DNA of 41,390 nucleotides from Candidatus Hydrogenedentota bacterium (GCA_035416745.1 DAOLNV010000002.1:179659-221048); one strand, 5' to 3'; positions 25,934-36,259 are shown, numbered from the stretch's first letter. The notes: a model not told the origin generated them from the sequence alone. Numbers and translations are program-made.

Positions 25934-25962
25934 TTGAATTGCTTTCCGTTACGTGGTAAAGT
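25934..25962 (+). promoter_or_regulatory. Putative sigma-70 promoter of the FmdB-like gene
   Basis: TTGAAT (25934-25939), a 17-base spacer, then TAAAGT (25957-25962), about 100 bases before the ATG of the zinc ribbon gene. The match to consensus is fairly good at both boxes. Confidence 0.4.
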
Positions 25963-26060
25963 ACCCGTTTCTCGTAGGGGTAATGCTTGTCTTCTTGAGA
26001 AAGAGCAGATTGTTTCGGTGAATCCTGCGAGAGTTCTGGGATTCAGGAGTATCGAACGCG

Positions 26061-26387
26061 ATGCCAACGTACACGTACGAGTGCCGCAATTGTCATCACA
26101 CGGTGGATGTCTTTCACGCGATGACAAAGTCCCCCCGCGTGAAATGCCCGGCCTGCGGCAGTTTGCGCATGAAGCGGCTGCTTGGAACAGGCGCCGGGGT
26201 CATCTTTAAAGGTTCCGGCTTCTACGAAACGGACTACAAGAACGGGCGCACAAAAGGCAAGTCGACGGAAGAAAAACCTGCAAAGGGCGAAACTGCCTCC
26301 AAGAGCGAAAGCGCTTCGAAACCCGAGAGTGCGGGCAAGTCCGAATCCTCGGGGAAAAAGAAGCCGGATGGCGGGAAAGCGGCGTGA
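26061..26387 (+). CDS. FmdB-family zinc ribbon protein
   Basis: A 108-residue protein with an N-terminal zinc ribbon: MPTYTYECRNC and VKCPACGS give four cysteines (C8, C11, C29, C32), the typical FmdB (CxxC regulatory, PF09723-like) layout. GVIFKGSGFYETDYK is the usual segment after the ribbon. The last 45 residues are a low-complexity Lys/Ser/Glu tail, common in this family. The function is not established; members have been linked to gene regulation. It stands alone upstream of argD, separated by 180 bases. Confidence 0.88.
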   Translation: MPTYTYECRNCHHTVDVFHAMTKSPRVKCPACGSLRMKRLLGTGAGVIFKGSGFYETDYKNGRTKGKSTEEKPAKGETASKSESASKPESAGKSESSGKKKPDGGKAA

Positions 26388-26402
26388 AACGCGCTCGAAA
26401 TC

Positions 26403-26423
26403 TGCATACAGCTTTGTATTGCA
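26403..26423. promoter_or_regulatory. Near-perfect inverted repeat upstream of argD
   Basis: TGCATACA (26403-26410) and TGTATTGCA (26415-26423) form an imperfect palindrome with a four-base centre and a single extra base in the right arm. It begins 15 bases after the FmdB-like gene stop and lies about 145 bases before argD. An operator for the arginine operon is conceivable (TGnAT and ATTnCA recall ARG boxes), but the match is loose. Confidence 0.25.
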
Positions 26424-26567
26424 TAGGGTCACTCACTTGCCGGCGGCAGCGGTGAGTCGTTCCGGTCCTCTACGCGCGAGCGGCGTGGGTAGAGAATGCA
26501 GGGGGGGAGGATCGTTCTGTTTTTGCCGCAATCGCCGTGCAGACGGCAGCGAAAAGAGGTAAGAGCT

Positions 26568-27754
26568 GTGAACACCGCGGAAATCAAAGCATTAAACGAC
26601 CGGTATATAATCAACACCTACGGCGAGCGGAAGCTTGCTTTCGTCAAAGGTTCGGGAACCCGCCTGTGGGATGCCGACGGCAAGGAATACCTCGATTTCT
26701 TCGCGGGAATCGCCGTGGTCAGCCTGGGCCATTGCCATCCTGCCGTCACGGAAGCCATTTGCCGCCAGGCGGGCACTCTTGTGCACGTGTCGAATCTGTA
26801 CTACATCGAGCCGCAGGTCCGGTTGGCGCAGCTTCTCAGCGCGCACTCGTTCGCCGGCCGCTGGTTCTTCGCCAACTGCGGCGCCACGGCGAACGAATCG
26901 GCCATCAAACTTGCGCGGCGGTACTGGGCGGAACAGGGGACGCCCAAGCCCCATATCATCGCGGCCGAACATTCGTTTCACGGCCGCACGCTGGCCACCA
27001 TCACCGCCACGGGCCAGAAGAAATACCAGGCAGGATTCGAGCCGATGATGCCCGGGTTCAGCCATGTTCCGTACGACGATGTGGCGGCTCTGGAAGAGGC
27101 CATCACCCCCGAAACCGGCGCCATCATCCTCGAGCCCATCCAAGGCGAAGGCGGCGTGCGCGTGCCCCGCGCGGACTATCTGCCCGCTGTCCGGCGTCTG
27201 TGTGACGACCGTGGACTGCTGCTGATCTTCGACGAGGTTCAGACCGGCATGGGGCGCACCGGAAAACTGTTTTGTCATGAGTACGCGGGCATAGCACCGG
27301 ATATCATCACTGTCGCAAAGGCCTTGGGCAACGGTGTCCCTATAGGCGCCATGGGATGCACGGAAAAGGCGGCTTCGGGCTTTGCGCCGGGGATGCATGC
27401 CACGACGTTTGGCGGGAACCCCTTGTGCACGGCGGCCGCGCTCGCAACCCTCGAGGTGATGCTCGCAGACGGCTTTTTCGAGGGCGTGCAGGAAACCGGC
27501 GCGTATTTCATGAACGCGCTCGCGGAGCTGGCTGCCAAGCACCCGGTGATCAAGGAGGTCCGCGGAAAAGGGCTCATGATCGGCGTCGAGATGCGGGATG
27601 CGGTCGCGCCCGTGCTGGCCAGGATGCTCGAGGCCGGCATCGTGTGCGGCCCGGCGGGACCCAACGTCCTGCGTTTTGTGCCGCCGTTGATCGTTACCAG
27701 GAAGGACGTCGATCGCGTGGTTTCCGCCCTGGACGCAGTATTGGGAGAGGTCTG

Positions 27755-27755
<1 letters not shown>
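26568..27755 (+). CDS. argD: Acetylornithine aminotransferase
   Basis: PLP enzyme that converts N-acetylglutamate semialdehyde to N-acetylornithine in arginine synthesis; many members also act in lysine synthesis. From the GTG at 26568 (AAAAGAGGT eight bases upstream) the protein has 395 residues, the normal size. Motifs: FFAGIAVVSLGHCHP, FANCGATANESAIKLAR, HSFHGRTLATI, ILEPIQGEGG, D222 in FDEVQTGMGR, and the PLP lysine K251 in TVAKALGNG. The longer open frame upstream has no family resemblance. Its TGA overlaps the ATG of argF by one base, so the arg genes are one operon. Confidence 0.95.
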
Positions 27756-28714
<959 letters not shown>

Positions 28715-28747
28715 TGCGGCGGCGGTGTTCAGCAGGGAGTAAACGCT

Positions 28748-29962
28748 ATGGCGGCGAAGATAAAGAAGATCGTTTTGGCGTATTCGGGCGGACTTGATAC
28801 GTCGGTGATTCTCAAGTGGCTCCAGGAAGTCTACAAAGCCGACGTCGTCGCCTTCATCGCGGACATCGGGCAGGGCGAAGAAACCGCGCCGGCTGTCGCG
28901 AAGGCCAAGGCGACGGGCGCATGCAGTGTCCATTGCGAAGATTTGCGCGAGGAATTCGTGCGGGACTTCGTGTTCCCCGCGATGCGGGCGAATGCGCTCT
29001 ACGAGGGGCGCTATATGCTGGGCACGAGTGTGGCGCGCCCGCTGATTGCAAAAGCCCAAATCGAGGTCCTGCGCAAGGAGAAGGCGGACGCCGTAGCTCA
29101 CGGCGCGACGGGCAAGGGCAACGATCAGGTGCGGTTTGAACTGACCTACCTGGCATTGGAGCCGTCGGTCACGATTATCGCCCCCTGGCGCGACCCCAGA
29201 TGGGAACTCACCAGCCGCACAAAAATGATAGAGTATGCCAAGACGCACGGCATCGAAGTTCCCGTGACGCTCAAGAAACCGTATTCGTGCGACCGCAACC
29301 TGCTCCATCTATCGTTCGAAGGCGGCATCCTCGAAGATCCGTGGGCTGAACCGCCGGCGGATATGTTCCAGCTGACCGTCGATCCCGCGGATGCTCCCGA
29401 TGCGCCCACGTACGTCGAAGTCGCGTTCGAGGAAGGTACGCCGGTCGCCGTGGACGGCCAGGCGCTTTCGCCGGCCGCGCTGTTGGCCAAGCTCAACGCT
29501 GTCGCCGGCGCTAACGGCGTCGGCCGTGTGGATATGGTCGAGAACCGGTTCGTCGGCATGAAATCGCGCGGCGTGTACGAGACACCGGGGGGCACCGTGT
29601 TGTATGCTGCTCATCGGGCGGTGGAATCCATCACCATGGACCGCGAGGTGATGCTCCAGCGCGACCAGTTGTCGCCGAAGATCGCCCAGTTGATGTATAA
29701 CGGATTCTGGTATTCGCCGGAGATGAAAGCCTTGACGGCCTTCATTGATGCGTCGCAACACAACGTGACCGGCACCGCGCGCATCAAGCTGTACAAAGGA
29801 AACTGCACGGTGGTTGGCCGGAAGGCGCCGAAATCGTTGTACGACGAGAAGATCTCGACCTTTGAGGAAGATCAGGGGGCCTATCAGCAGGCCGATGCGG
29901 GTGCGTTCATCCGGCTGAACGCCCTGCGGCTACGGGTTCGGAACAGGGCAGGATTGCTGTAG
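28748..29962 (+). CDS. argG: Argininosuccinate synthase
   Basis: Condenses citrulline and aspartate with ATP to argininosuccinate. The 404-residue protein begins with the ATP-pyrophosphatase loop VLAYSGGLDTSVILKWL. It also shows GRYMLGTSVARPLIA, AHGATGKGNDQVRFEL, IIAPWRDPRWEL and SYDRNLLH-like YSCDRNLLHLS, all typical of the family. The gap to argH is 24 bases, without a terminator. There is nothing unusual in the sequence. Confidence 0.97.
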   Translation: MAAKIKKIVLAYSGGLDTSVILKWLQEVYKADVVAFIADIGQGEETAPAVAKAKATGACSVHCEDLREEFVRDFVFPAMRANALYEGRYMLGTSVARPLIAKAQIEVLRKEKADAVAHGATGKGNDQVRFELTYLALEPSVTIIAPWRDPRWELTSRTKMIEYAKTHGIEVPVTLKKPYSCDRNLLHLSFEGGILEDPWAEPPADMFQLTVDPADAPDAPTYVEVAFEEGTPVAVDGQALSPAALLAKLNAVAGANGVGRVDMVENRFVGMKSRGVYETPGGTVLYAAHRAVESITMDREVMLQRDQLSPKIAQLMYNGFWYSPEMKALTAFIDASQHNVTGTARIKLYKGNCTVVGRKAPKSLYDEKISTFEEDQGAYQQADAGAFIRLNALRLRVRNRAGLL

Positions 29963-29986
29963 CAGCACGCGCACGAGGACACGCGG

Positions 29987-31372
29987 ATGGCGAAGCTTTG
30001 GGGAGGCCGTTTTCAGGACCGGGCGGATGCGCTGGTCGAGGCGCTTGGCGAATCCGTGTCGTTTGACGCCCGTCTCGCCCCGTGGGACATCCGCGGAAGT
30101 ATTGCCCACGCCCGTATGCTCGGCGAATGCAAGATCATCTCGAAGAGCGATGCCCGCAAAATCATTGCCGGTCTTGACGAGATCGCCAAGGAGGTCGCTG
30201 CGGGAACGTTTGTGTTCGATGCTTCGCTGGAGGATGTGCATACCAATATCGAGACCGCTCTGGTCCGGCGCATTGGAGACGCGGGCAAGCGGCTTCATAC
30301 CGCGCGCAGCCGCAACGACCAGATTGCACTCGATGTCCGTCTCTGGATGCGCGACCAGATCGACGCCGTGCGGGAACTGGTGCGCGGGCTGCAGCGCGCG
30401 TTTTTGGACATGGGCGAGGCGCACCTCGAGATCATTCTGCCGGGATGCACGCATCTGCAGCATGCCCAGCCTGTGTTGCTGGCCCACCATCTTCTGGCCT
30501 ACGTGGAAATGCTCGAACGGGACCAGGAGCGCTTCGGCCAGTTGTACAAGCGGGTCAACGTGCTGCCTCTGGGGTCGGCCGCCCTCGCGGGGACGTCCTA
30601 CCCCATCGACCGCAAGATGGTGGCCCGCGAATTGGGGTTTGCGCGCATCTCGGGAAACAGCATGGATGCGGTGGCGGACCGCGACCATCTTATCGAGTTC
30701 TGCGCGAACGCCGCCATTTGCATGATGCACCTCTCGAGATGGTGTGAAGAGCTGACCCTCTGGTCCACTCCCGAGTATGGATTCATCGAGATCGGCGACG
30801 CGTTCACCACCGGCTCGAGCATCATGCCTCAAAAGAAGAATCCCGATGTCGCTGAGCTGGTGCGCGGCAAGACCGGCCGCGTCTATGGCGATCTGATGGC
30901 TCTCCTGACCGTCATTAAAGGCCTTCCCCTCACCTATAACCGCGACCTGCAAGAGGACAAAGAGCCGCTGTTCGATGCGTGCGACACCTTGCGGGTGTGC
31001 TTGTCCGTCCTGGCTCGCATGACGCCGTCCATAATCGTCCAGGGCGACCGTATGCGAGCGGCAGCCCAGGAAGGGTTCATGGAGGCGACAGATGTTGCCG
31101 ACTACTTGGCCGAAAAAGGTGTTCCGTTCCGCGAGGCCCATGAAATTGTGGGGCGTATCGTGCGGTATTCCATTGACCACGACAAAAGGCTGCCGGAACT
31201 GTCTCTCAAGGAATATCAAGGTTTCTCTCCGGAGTTCCAGGGTGATATTCTGTCAAGGCTTACGCTGAACAGCATGGTGAGCCGCCGCTGTCACGCAGGG
31301 GGTACCGCGCCCGCGCGGGTTAGGGCGGCTTTACGTAAGGCGCGGCGTGTAATAGATGCTGGTAACGGGTAA
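29987..31372 (+). CDS. argH: Argininosuccinate lyase
   Basis: Splits argininosuccinate into arginine and fumarate, the last step of the pathway. The 461-residue protein opens with AKLWGGRF, the family signature start. It carries EDVHTNIE, RSRNDQIALDVRLW, PGCTHLQHAQPV and the signature loop GSSIMPQKKNPD. A GAGGA precedes the ATG by eight bases. With argD, argF and argG it forms a four-gene operon. The early genes (argA/J, argB, argC) and carbamoyl phosphate synthetase are not in the window. Confidence 0.97.
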   Translation: MAKLWGGRFQDRADALVEALGESVSFDARLAPWDIRGSIAHARMLGECKIISKSDARKIIAGLDEIAKEVAAGTFVFDASLEDVHTNIETALVRRIGDAGKRLHTARSRNDQIALDVRLWMRDQIDAVRELVRGLQRAFLDMGEAHLEIILPGCTHLQHAQPVLLAHHLLAYVEMLERDQERFGQLYKRVNVLPLGSAALAGTSYPIDRKMVARELGFARISGNSMDAVADRDHLIEFCANAAICMMHLSRWCEELTLWSTPEYGFIEIGDAFTTGSSIMPQKKNPDVAELVRGKTGRVYGDLMALLTVIKGLPLTYNRDLQEDKEPLFDACDTLRVCLSVLARMTPSIIVQGDRMRAAAQEGFMEATDVADYLAEKGVPFREAHEIVGRIVRYSIDHDKRLPELSLKEYQGFSPEFQGDILSRLTLNSMVSRRCHAGGTAPARVRAALRKARRVIDAGNG

Positions 31373-31449
31373 TTCCCGAGTATCTGGCAAACGCCGCAGC
31401 CGATTATGTGGTAAACTTAGAAATGCAGTCCTAAAACTGGGGATCACGC

Positions 31450-32961
31450 ATGGCCGAACATTCCAAGATTCTGGTTGTGGATGACGAGGCGGTCATCCGC
31501 GAGCTAATGTGGGATATTCTTGCGGAAGAGGGCTATCCCGTCGAGGCAGTGTCTAATGGCCGGGCAGCATTGGACTTACTACAGAAATTCGATGATTTTG
31601 TCCTGCTTTTTACGGACATTATGATGCCCGAGATGGACGGCATCCAGCTGATCCGTGAAGCCCGCAAACTGAAGCCCACCCTGATCCCCATTGTCATGAC
31701 CGGTTTCGCCACGCTTGAGACCGCCCGGGCAGCCGTTAAGGAAGGCGCTTACGATTACGTTCTTAAACCTTTCAGTCTCAGTGAGATAAAGCTGGCGGTC
31801 GCCAATGCCCTTGAACGATATCATCTGGCCAACGAGAACGCGCGTCTCCGTGAAGTGACGGAGTTGTTCACCTACAGCGAGCAAGTTGTCCGGTATCGTG
31901 ATGAAGCGGCCTTGCTGGATTTCGTGCTCAAAGCCGCCTTGGAGCGTGTGGGTGCCAAGCGGGGCTCGATCATGCTCACCACCCGCGACGGGCGCGCCCT
32001 TGAAGTCGCTGCCAGCGTGGGACTGCCCGAAGAGGCGACCCGCGATTCGGTAAGCATCGGGAAAGGCATATCGGGGTGGGTCGCCCAGCATGCGTCGCCC
32101 CTTCTGGTTGAAGATATCGGCAAGGAACCTGAGATCAAGAGCAGGAGCCGCCATCTCAAAGATGCCTCATTTATCTCCGTGCCGCTGGAACGCAAAGCCC
32201 CCGTCGATGGCTGGCGGTATCCGGCGCCCGCCGGGAACGGTCCCCGGGTGCTCGCGGTGTTGAATGTCAGCAGCAAGGAAAACGGGCGCCAGTTCAACGA
32301 GGGAGACCTGAAAACCCTGAACGTTCTGGCCAATCACGCCTCGATTGCCATCGAAAACGTGCGCCTGATCAACGATATCGAACAATCGCACCTATCCACG
32401 CTCACCTCGATGGCGCTCCTGATTGAAGCAAAAGATCCCTATACCCACGGACACAGCCAGCGGGTGCGGGACCTGTCGGTGTTGGCCGCGCGGCGCCTCG
32501 GGCTGCCTCAACCCGAAATAGACCTGCTCAACCTCGGGGCAGGGCTGCATGATATCGGCAAGATCGGCGTCAACGACGGCATTCTCAACAAATGCGAGCC
32601 GCTCTCCGATCAGGAATGGGATATGATACGCCTCCATCCCATTATTGGATATGACGTGTTGGAACCCGTCCACTTCCTCACCAAAGGCCACCTCGCTCTT
32701 GTCCGTTATCATCACGAGCGCGTCGATGGTAACGGGTATCCCGATGGATTGGCCGGCGACCAGCTCCCTGAAATCGTGCGCATCCTGACCGTGGCAGACG
32801 CCTTCGATGCCATGTCGAGCAGCCGGGCGTACCGGCGCGGCATGCCGAGCGACCACATTGTTCAGGAATTACGGCGCTGCTCGAACGCTCAATTCGATGC
32901 CCGCATCGTCAATCTGTTCATCGACATGCTCCAGACGGGAGAGGTGAGTCTTACGGGCTGA
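31450..32961 (+). CDS. REC-GAF-HD-GYP response regulator (putative c-di-GMP phosphodiesterase)
   Basis: A 503-residue regulator with three domains. The receiver (1-125) has the acidic pair D11/D12, phosphoacceptor D56 and K106. A GAF domain lies at about 140-310. The HD-GYP domain (325-500) has the metal-binding H367-D368 in LHDIGKIGV and the GYP signature in HHERVDGNGYPDGL (429-431). Such proteins usually break down cyclic di-GMP. Whether this one is active or what it responds to is not shown. No kinase is adjacent; the orphan PAS kinase 10 kb upstream is a possible but untested partner. Confidence 0.9.
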   Translation: MAEHSKILVVDDEAVIRELMWDILAEEGYPVEAVSNGRAALDLLQKFDDFVLLFTDIMMPEMDGIQLIREARKLKPTLIPIVMTGFATLETARAAVKEGAYDYVLKPFSLSEIKLAVANALERYHLANENARLREVTELFTYSEQVVRYRDEAALLDFVLKAALERVGAKRGSIMLTTRDGRALEVAASVGLPEEATRDSVSIGKGISGWVAQHASPLLVEDIGKEPEIKSRSRHLKDASFISVPLERKAPVDGWRYPAPAGNGPRVLAVLNVSSKENGRQFNEGDLKTLNVLANHASIAIENVRLINDIEQSHLSTLTSMALLIEAKDPYTHGHSQRVRDLSVLAARRLGLPQPEIDLLNLGAGLHDIGKIGVNDGILNKCEPLSDQEWDMIRLHPIIGYDVLEPVHFLTKGHLALVRYHHERVDGNGYPDGLAGDQLPEIVRILTVADAFDAMSSSRAYRRGMPSDHIVQELRRCSNAQFDARIVNLFIDMLQTGEVSLTG

Positions 32962-32997
32962 GGTGTTCGAGCCGGTTTCCCCCAGATGCCGCCGCGT

Positions 32998-33894
32998 TCA
33001 GAAATTCCCCACAAGAGCCTCGGGTACGGCGCCTCGTTTGTCAGCCCGGCTGTTGACGTTCCGCTTCGCAAAGACTTGTTCGAGCGCGAAACCGCTGTAG
33101 AGTTCAATGACGAGCGGCGTCCACGAATTCGACAACAGCACATGAACGCCCCGCGCGCTCAATTCCCGGACAACCACCGCCAGTGCCCGCTGTTCTGCTT
33201 CTCCAAACCCCCCTTTTTGATAGGCCGTGAAGCTGGCCGTGGCTGAAACGGGGTCATACGGAGGGTCGAAATATATGAGATCTTCGGGTTGCGCGCGGTC
33301 CAGCGCCGATTCGAATGGCCGCGTCTCTATACAAGCATGCTGCAAGGCCCGGGACACCGCCAGAAGGTTGGCTTCGTCGCAGATTCGCGGGTCCTTGTAA
33401 CGGCCCATCGGCACATTGAACTCGCCCCGGCTGTTCTCGCGGAAAAGACCGTTAAAACAGGTCCGGTTGAGGTAGATGATCCGCGCGGCCCTGGCAGCCA
33501 GCGATTCGGGCTTCGTTGCGCGCACGGCGTAGTAGTGTTCTTTGCAGTGGCACGCCTTATGTTCGCGCAACAGAGCGATGACCTGCTCCACATCGTGCTT
33601 CACCCCTTCGTAAGCGGCCACCAGGTTGGGATTGTTGTCTGAAAGGTACGCGGGTTCTTCGAGAGCGCCGTGCCGGTACAGTTCGAAAAACAACGCGCCG
33701 CCCCCCACAAATGGTTCGTGGTACCGGCCGAATCCTTCCAGGCGCTTGATACGCCCCATAAGTTCAGGAAGCAGTTGCCGCTTGCCGCCCGCCCATTTCA
33801 GAAAAGGTCCGGGCATTCTCATGGGGTCGGATGCCTGAACAAACGGGAGCTGCGTCTGTTCTCTCAGCGAGTCTCTGCGTCCGCTTTCACGCAT
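32998..33894 (-). CDS. dam: DNA adenine methyltransferase (Dam type)
   Basis: A 298-residue N6-adenine methyltransferase of the D12 class, which typically methylates GATC. Motifs: the AdoMet loop FLKWAGGKRQLL (31-42), EPFVGGGALFFELYR (60-74) and catalytic DPPY (210-213) followed by DPVSATASFTAYQ. The core starts at about residue 25, so the ATG at 33894 adds a short N-terminal tail; in-frame ATGs at codons 25 and 27 are alternatives. It starts 10 bases after the glycosyltransferase stop, so it is likely co-transcribed with it. No restriction endonuclease lies nearby, so it is an orphan methyltransferase. Confidence 0.9.
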   Translation of the reverse strand: MRESGRRDSLREQTQLPFVQASDPMRMPGPFLKWAGGKRQLLPELMGRIKRLEGFGRYHEPFVGGGALFFELYRHGALEEPAYLSDNNPNLVAAYEGVKHDVEQVIALLREHKACHCKEHYYAVRATKPESLAARAARIIYLNRTCFNGLFRENSRGEFNVPMGRYKDPRICDEANLLAVSRALQHACIETRPFESALDRAQPEDLIYFDPPYDPVSATASFTAYQKGGFGEAEQRALAVVVRELSARGVHVLLSNSWTPLVIELYSGFALEQVFAKRNVNSRADKRGAVPEALVGNF

Positions 33895-33903
33895 CGCGGC
33901 TTC

Positions 33904-34644
33904 TCAGACGGATTTCCGCTCGGACGGCCGCCATCCGAACCAGGATTTCACCCGGTACCGCAGTATCATAAGAATCATTTCAAGCCCAAGAAAGAAGGCG
34001 CGGACCTTGCTGCCTGTAACCGACGATTCTCCGACGCGCTTGCGGTAGTTTACCGGGATTTCAATGAAGGGAAGGCCGTTGAGGATCGTGAGCAGCATGA
34101 GGTGCGGCCCGAACGCCGAGCCGCCAACGGCGAACTGCGGAGCAATCTTTTCATACGCCGCCCGGTGATAGAGCCGCATCGAGCAGCCCACGTCGGTCAG
34201 CAAGGTTGTATTGAACAGGAATTCCATCATCTTGCCGACCGCCCAGTTGCCCCACTTCAGGAAGAAGCCCATATTCGCGCCTTCCCACACCAGCTCCCGC
34301 TGGGTGCGCGTGCCGAACACAACGGGCACGTCATCCGAATACGCCAGCAGTTTCGCCACGTCGTGCCCCGAAAACGTCCCGTCGGGTTCGGAGATGATGA
34401 GCAGGTCCCCTTCCGCTTCGGACAGCCCTTTCTGAATGGCGTGGCCGTATCCCTGCTGCGTTTCGTATACGAGACGGGCCTTGGTCCGCGAGACTTCCTC
34501 GTCGGTGCCCTCGGCCGCGTTGTTGTTGACCACGACAACCTCATCCACGTATCCCGACGCGAAAAAATCCTCGATGGCCTCGCGAATCGAGTCCTTCTCG
34601 TTATACGTTGGAAAGATAACGGAAACTTTCTTGCCGTCCCACAT
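33904..34644 (-). CDS. Family 2 glycosyltransferase (dolichol/polyprenol-phosphate type)
   Basis: A 246-residue cytoplasmic glycosyltransferase with the GT-A fold. VIFPTYNEKDSIREAIEDFF opens the nucleotide-sugar domain and EPDGTFSGHDVAKLL carries the aspartate-containing DXD-like motif. GCSMRLYHRAAYEKI and VNYRKRVGESSVTGSKV resemble polyprenyl-phosphate mannosyl or glucosyl transferases. The C-terminus is moderately hydrophobic and may touch the membrane. It starts six bases after the upstream membrane glycosyltransferase gene; together they could make and use a polyprenol-linked sugar, which is inference from pairing. Confidence 0.85.
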   Translation of the reverse strand: MWDGKKVSVIFPTYNEKDSIREAIEDFFASGYVDEVVVVNNNAAEGTDEEVSRTKARLVYETQQGYGHAIQKGLSEAEGDLLIISEPDGTFSGHDVAKLLAYSDDVPVVFGTRTQRELVWEGANMGFFLKWGNWAVGKMMEFLFNTTLLTDVGCSMRLYHRAAYEKIAPQFAVGGSAFGPHLMLLTILNGLPFIEIPVNYRKRVGESSVTGSKVRAFFLGLEMILMILRYRVKSWFGWRPSERKSV

Positions 34645-34650
34645 AACCTG

Positions 34651-36105
34651 CTACCAATACGTGTACAGCATCGTTTCCGTCAACCAGCACTGGGCAGCCA
34701 GAAAACATACGGTGGCCGCCAGCGGACCGATGCTGCGGGTTTCGCGTCCGATGCGGTCGAGCAAGTGGGCCGCAGGGACAACCAAGAACGGGATGATATA
34801 CATGGCGGACCGTTCGCCCTCGCCGCGGGCAAGGTAGAACAGGTCCAGGACCAACAACGTCAAGGCGAAGAGCAGGAAGAGCGTACGGGTATCCGGCTCG
34901 GGCTTCAGTAGACGGCGAAGAAACAGCACGGATACGGGAATTCCCGCAAAATACAGCCAGCACAGGGGATTGAGGAACTTCCAGGCCCACCACGGGAAAC
35001 GGGGCGTGATGAGGTCGAGGTTCGCCTGATCGGTTTCGAATTGCTCTTTGCATATCCGAAAACAGGCGATGACGTCGAACCCGGACCACCACCTCACGGC
35101 GAAATGCGTCGCGATGAAGGCCGTCAGCATCAATGCCGCCGTTTGAAACACGGCCAGACGGCTTCCTCTCTGGAAGAGACGCCACAGGCCCACAAACGCG
35201 AAGAACGCTCCAATCGCAACCAGCGAGAATGACAGAAGCGACATCAACGCGTAGAGGAACCCTGCAGCCAGAGCATAAGGGATCGAGCGGCGGTGCAACG
35301 CGCGCCAGAACAAGAACAGCGTTGTGAGTGTAAAGGGCATGAACAAAATGTCCGCGCTGGTAGCCGTGAACAGCACGATCGTCGGAACCACCGCGTACAG
35401 GGTGCACGCCGTGCGAGCTACCCGAGGCCCCGCCATGTCCCTGGTCCAGAAGTACAGCGGAATGACCGCGGCCGCGCCGAAAAGAATCGTCGTGATGGCC
35501 AGAGGCAAGGGCGCCTGCGTGAACGTGACCATCGAGAACACCCAGAGCAGAGCCACCGGACCCGGCGGATGGACCTTCGAGTGCATCGACAGGTGCGGGT
35601 GCATCTTGATGTAGTCGCGGAAAAGGCCCTGGAGCGATGTGCCTTTCCCGATATCCACGATGTATTCTTTGTCGTGGCGTTCGTAGGGAGCGGCGATTCC
35701 TGAAGGGCCCTCGCGAACCATCGCGAGAGCGGCTGGGAACAAGATGGCGAACACCAACAATCCCGCGACAAAAACGCGGCCCGTCCTGGGTGACCAATTG
35801 TCTTCAAACCAGTCCCCTCGCCGCAGACGCCAGAACCACAATGCGAACCCTCCGAGAAACACCGCCGCGGCCGGGAGATGCCAAGGGAGCGACGCAAGGT
35901 CGAGCTCAGGACGCAGCAAACCGTAGAACGGCGTGGGATGATAGTAGATGCCCTCAAAGCCCAGGGCCCATACAGCCGCCGCGGCGAGAAGATACCACAT
36001 GAGCCAGCGCACGTAGACGCCCACAAGACGCTGCGCCGCGTGTGTCTCAGAACCGTCTATGAGGAACCCCGCTGCCATGCGCCGTATTGTAATGGAGACG
36101 GGCAT
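34651..36105 (-). CDS. Multi-spanning membrane glycosyltransferase (PMT/ArnT-like)
   Basis: A 484-residue integral membrane protein with roughly ten or more hydrophobic spans, for example LMWYLLAAAAVWALGF, AAAVFLGGFALWFW and LFLLFALTLLVLDLFYLA. MHPHLSMHSKVHPPGPV in an extracytoplasmic loop and the overall layout resemble GT39/PMT-like enzymes that take sugars from polyprenol phosphate. The start is uncertain: ATG 36105 was chosen, ATG 36078 is possible, and a longer frame to 36279 overlaps the divergent promoter and the start of the tonB-like gene. It is first in the operon with the GT2 gene and dam. Confidence 0.78.
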   Translation of the reverse strand: MPVSITIRRMAAGFLIDGSETHAAQRLVGVYVRWLMWYLLAAAAVWALGFEGIYYHPTPFYGLLRPELDLASLPWHLPAAAVFLGGFALWFWRLRRGDWFEDNWSPRTGRVFVAGLLVFAILFPAALAMVREGPSGIAAPYERHDKEYIVDIGKGTSLQGLFRDYIKMHPHLSMHSKVHPPGPVALLWVFSMVTFTQAPLPLAITTILFGAAAVIPLYFWTRDMAGPRVARTACTLYAVVPTIVLFTATSADILFMPFTLTTLFLFWRALHRRSIPYALAAGFLYALMSLLSFSLVAIGAFFAFVGLWRLFQRGSRLAVFQTAALMLTAFIATHFAVRWWSGFDVIACFRICKEQFETDQANLDLITPRFPWWAWKFLNPLCWLYFAGIPVSVLFLRRLLKPEPDTRTLFLLFALTLLVLDLFYLARGEGERSAMYIIPFLVVPAAHLLDRIGRETRSIGPLAATVCFLAAQCWLTETMLYTYW

Positions 36106-36203
36106 GCCAGTCCACTTTGCAAATGATGGAACCAAGACACGATATATGGGGATTAATGACCCGCGCCCCTCATCCGAAACCACTAGGGATTGTGGTAGAA
36201 CCT

Positions 36204-36232
36204 TTGACTTGACAATATGTATGCTGTAATAT
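36204..36232 (+). promoter_or_regulatory. Strong sigma-70 promoter of tonB-like/tolB genes
   Basis: TTGACT (36204-36209), exactly 17 bases, then TAATAT (36227-36232), 28 bases before the ATG of the tonB-like gene, in an otherwise AT-rich stretch of a GC-rich window. The best promoter match in the window. It lies in the divergent gap with the membrane glycosyltransferase. Confidence 0.6.
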
Positions 36233-36259
36233 TTTGAACGGCCTAGATATGGTAGAAAG

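Larger units (their letters stand above)
25558..26060. other. Intergenic region, about 500 bases, mostly unassigned
   Basis: Separates the divergent propeller lipoprotein and zinc ribbon genes. It contains a bulged hairpin (25792-25828) and a likely promoter (25934-25962). A minus-strand frame of about 150 codons covers much of it, but its sequence shows no family resemblance. I see no RNA gene in it. Confidence 0.5.

Noticed and set aside
25666..26127. Minus-strand frame of 153 codons in the long intergenic region
   Set aside because: No family-like motifs, no ribosome binding site, overlaps the promoter and start of the FmdB-like gene.
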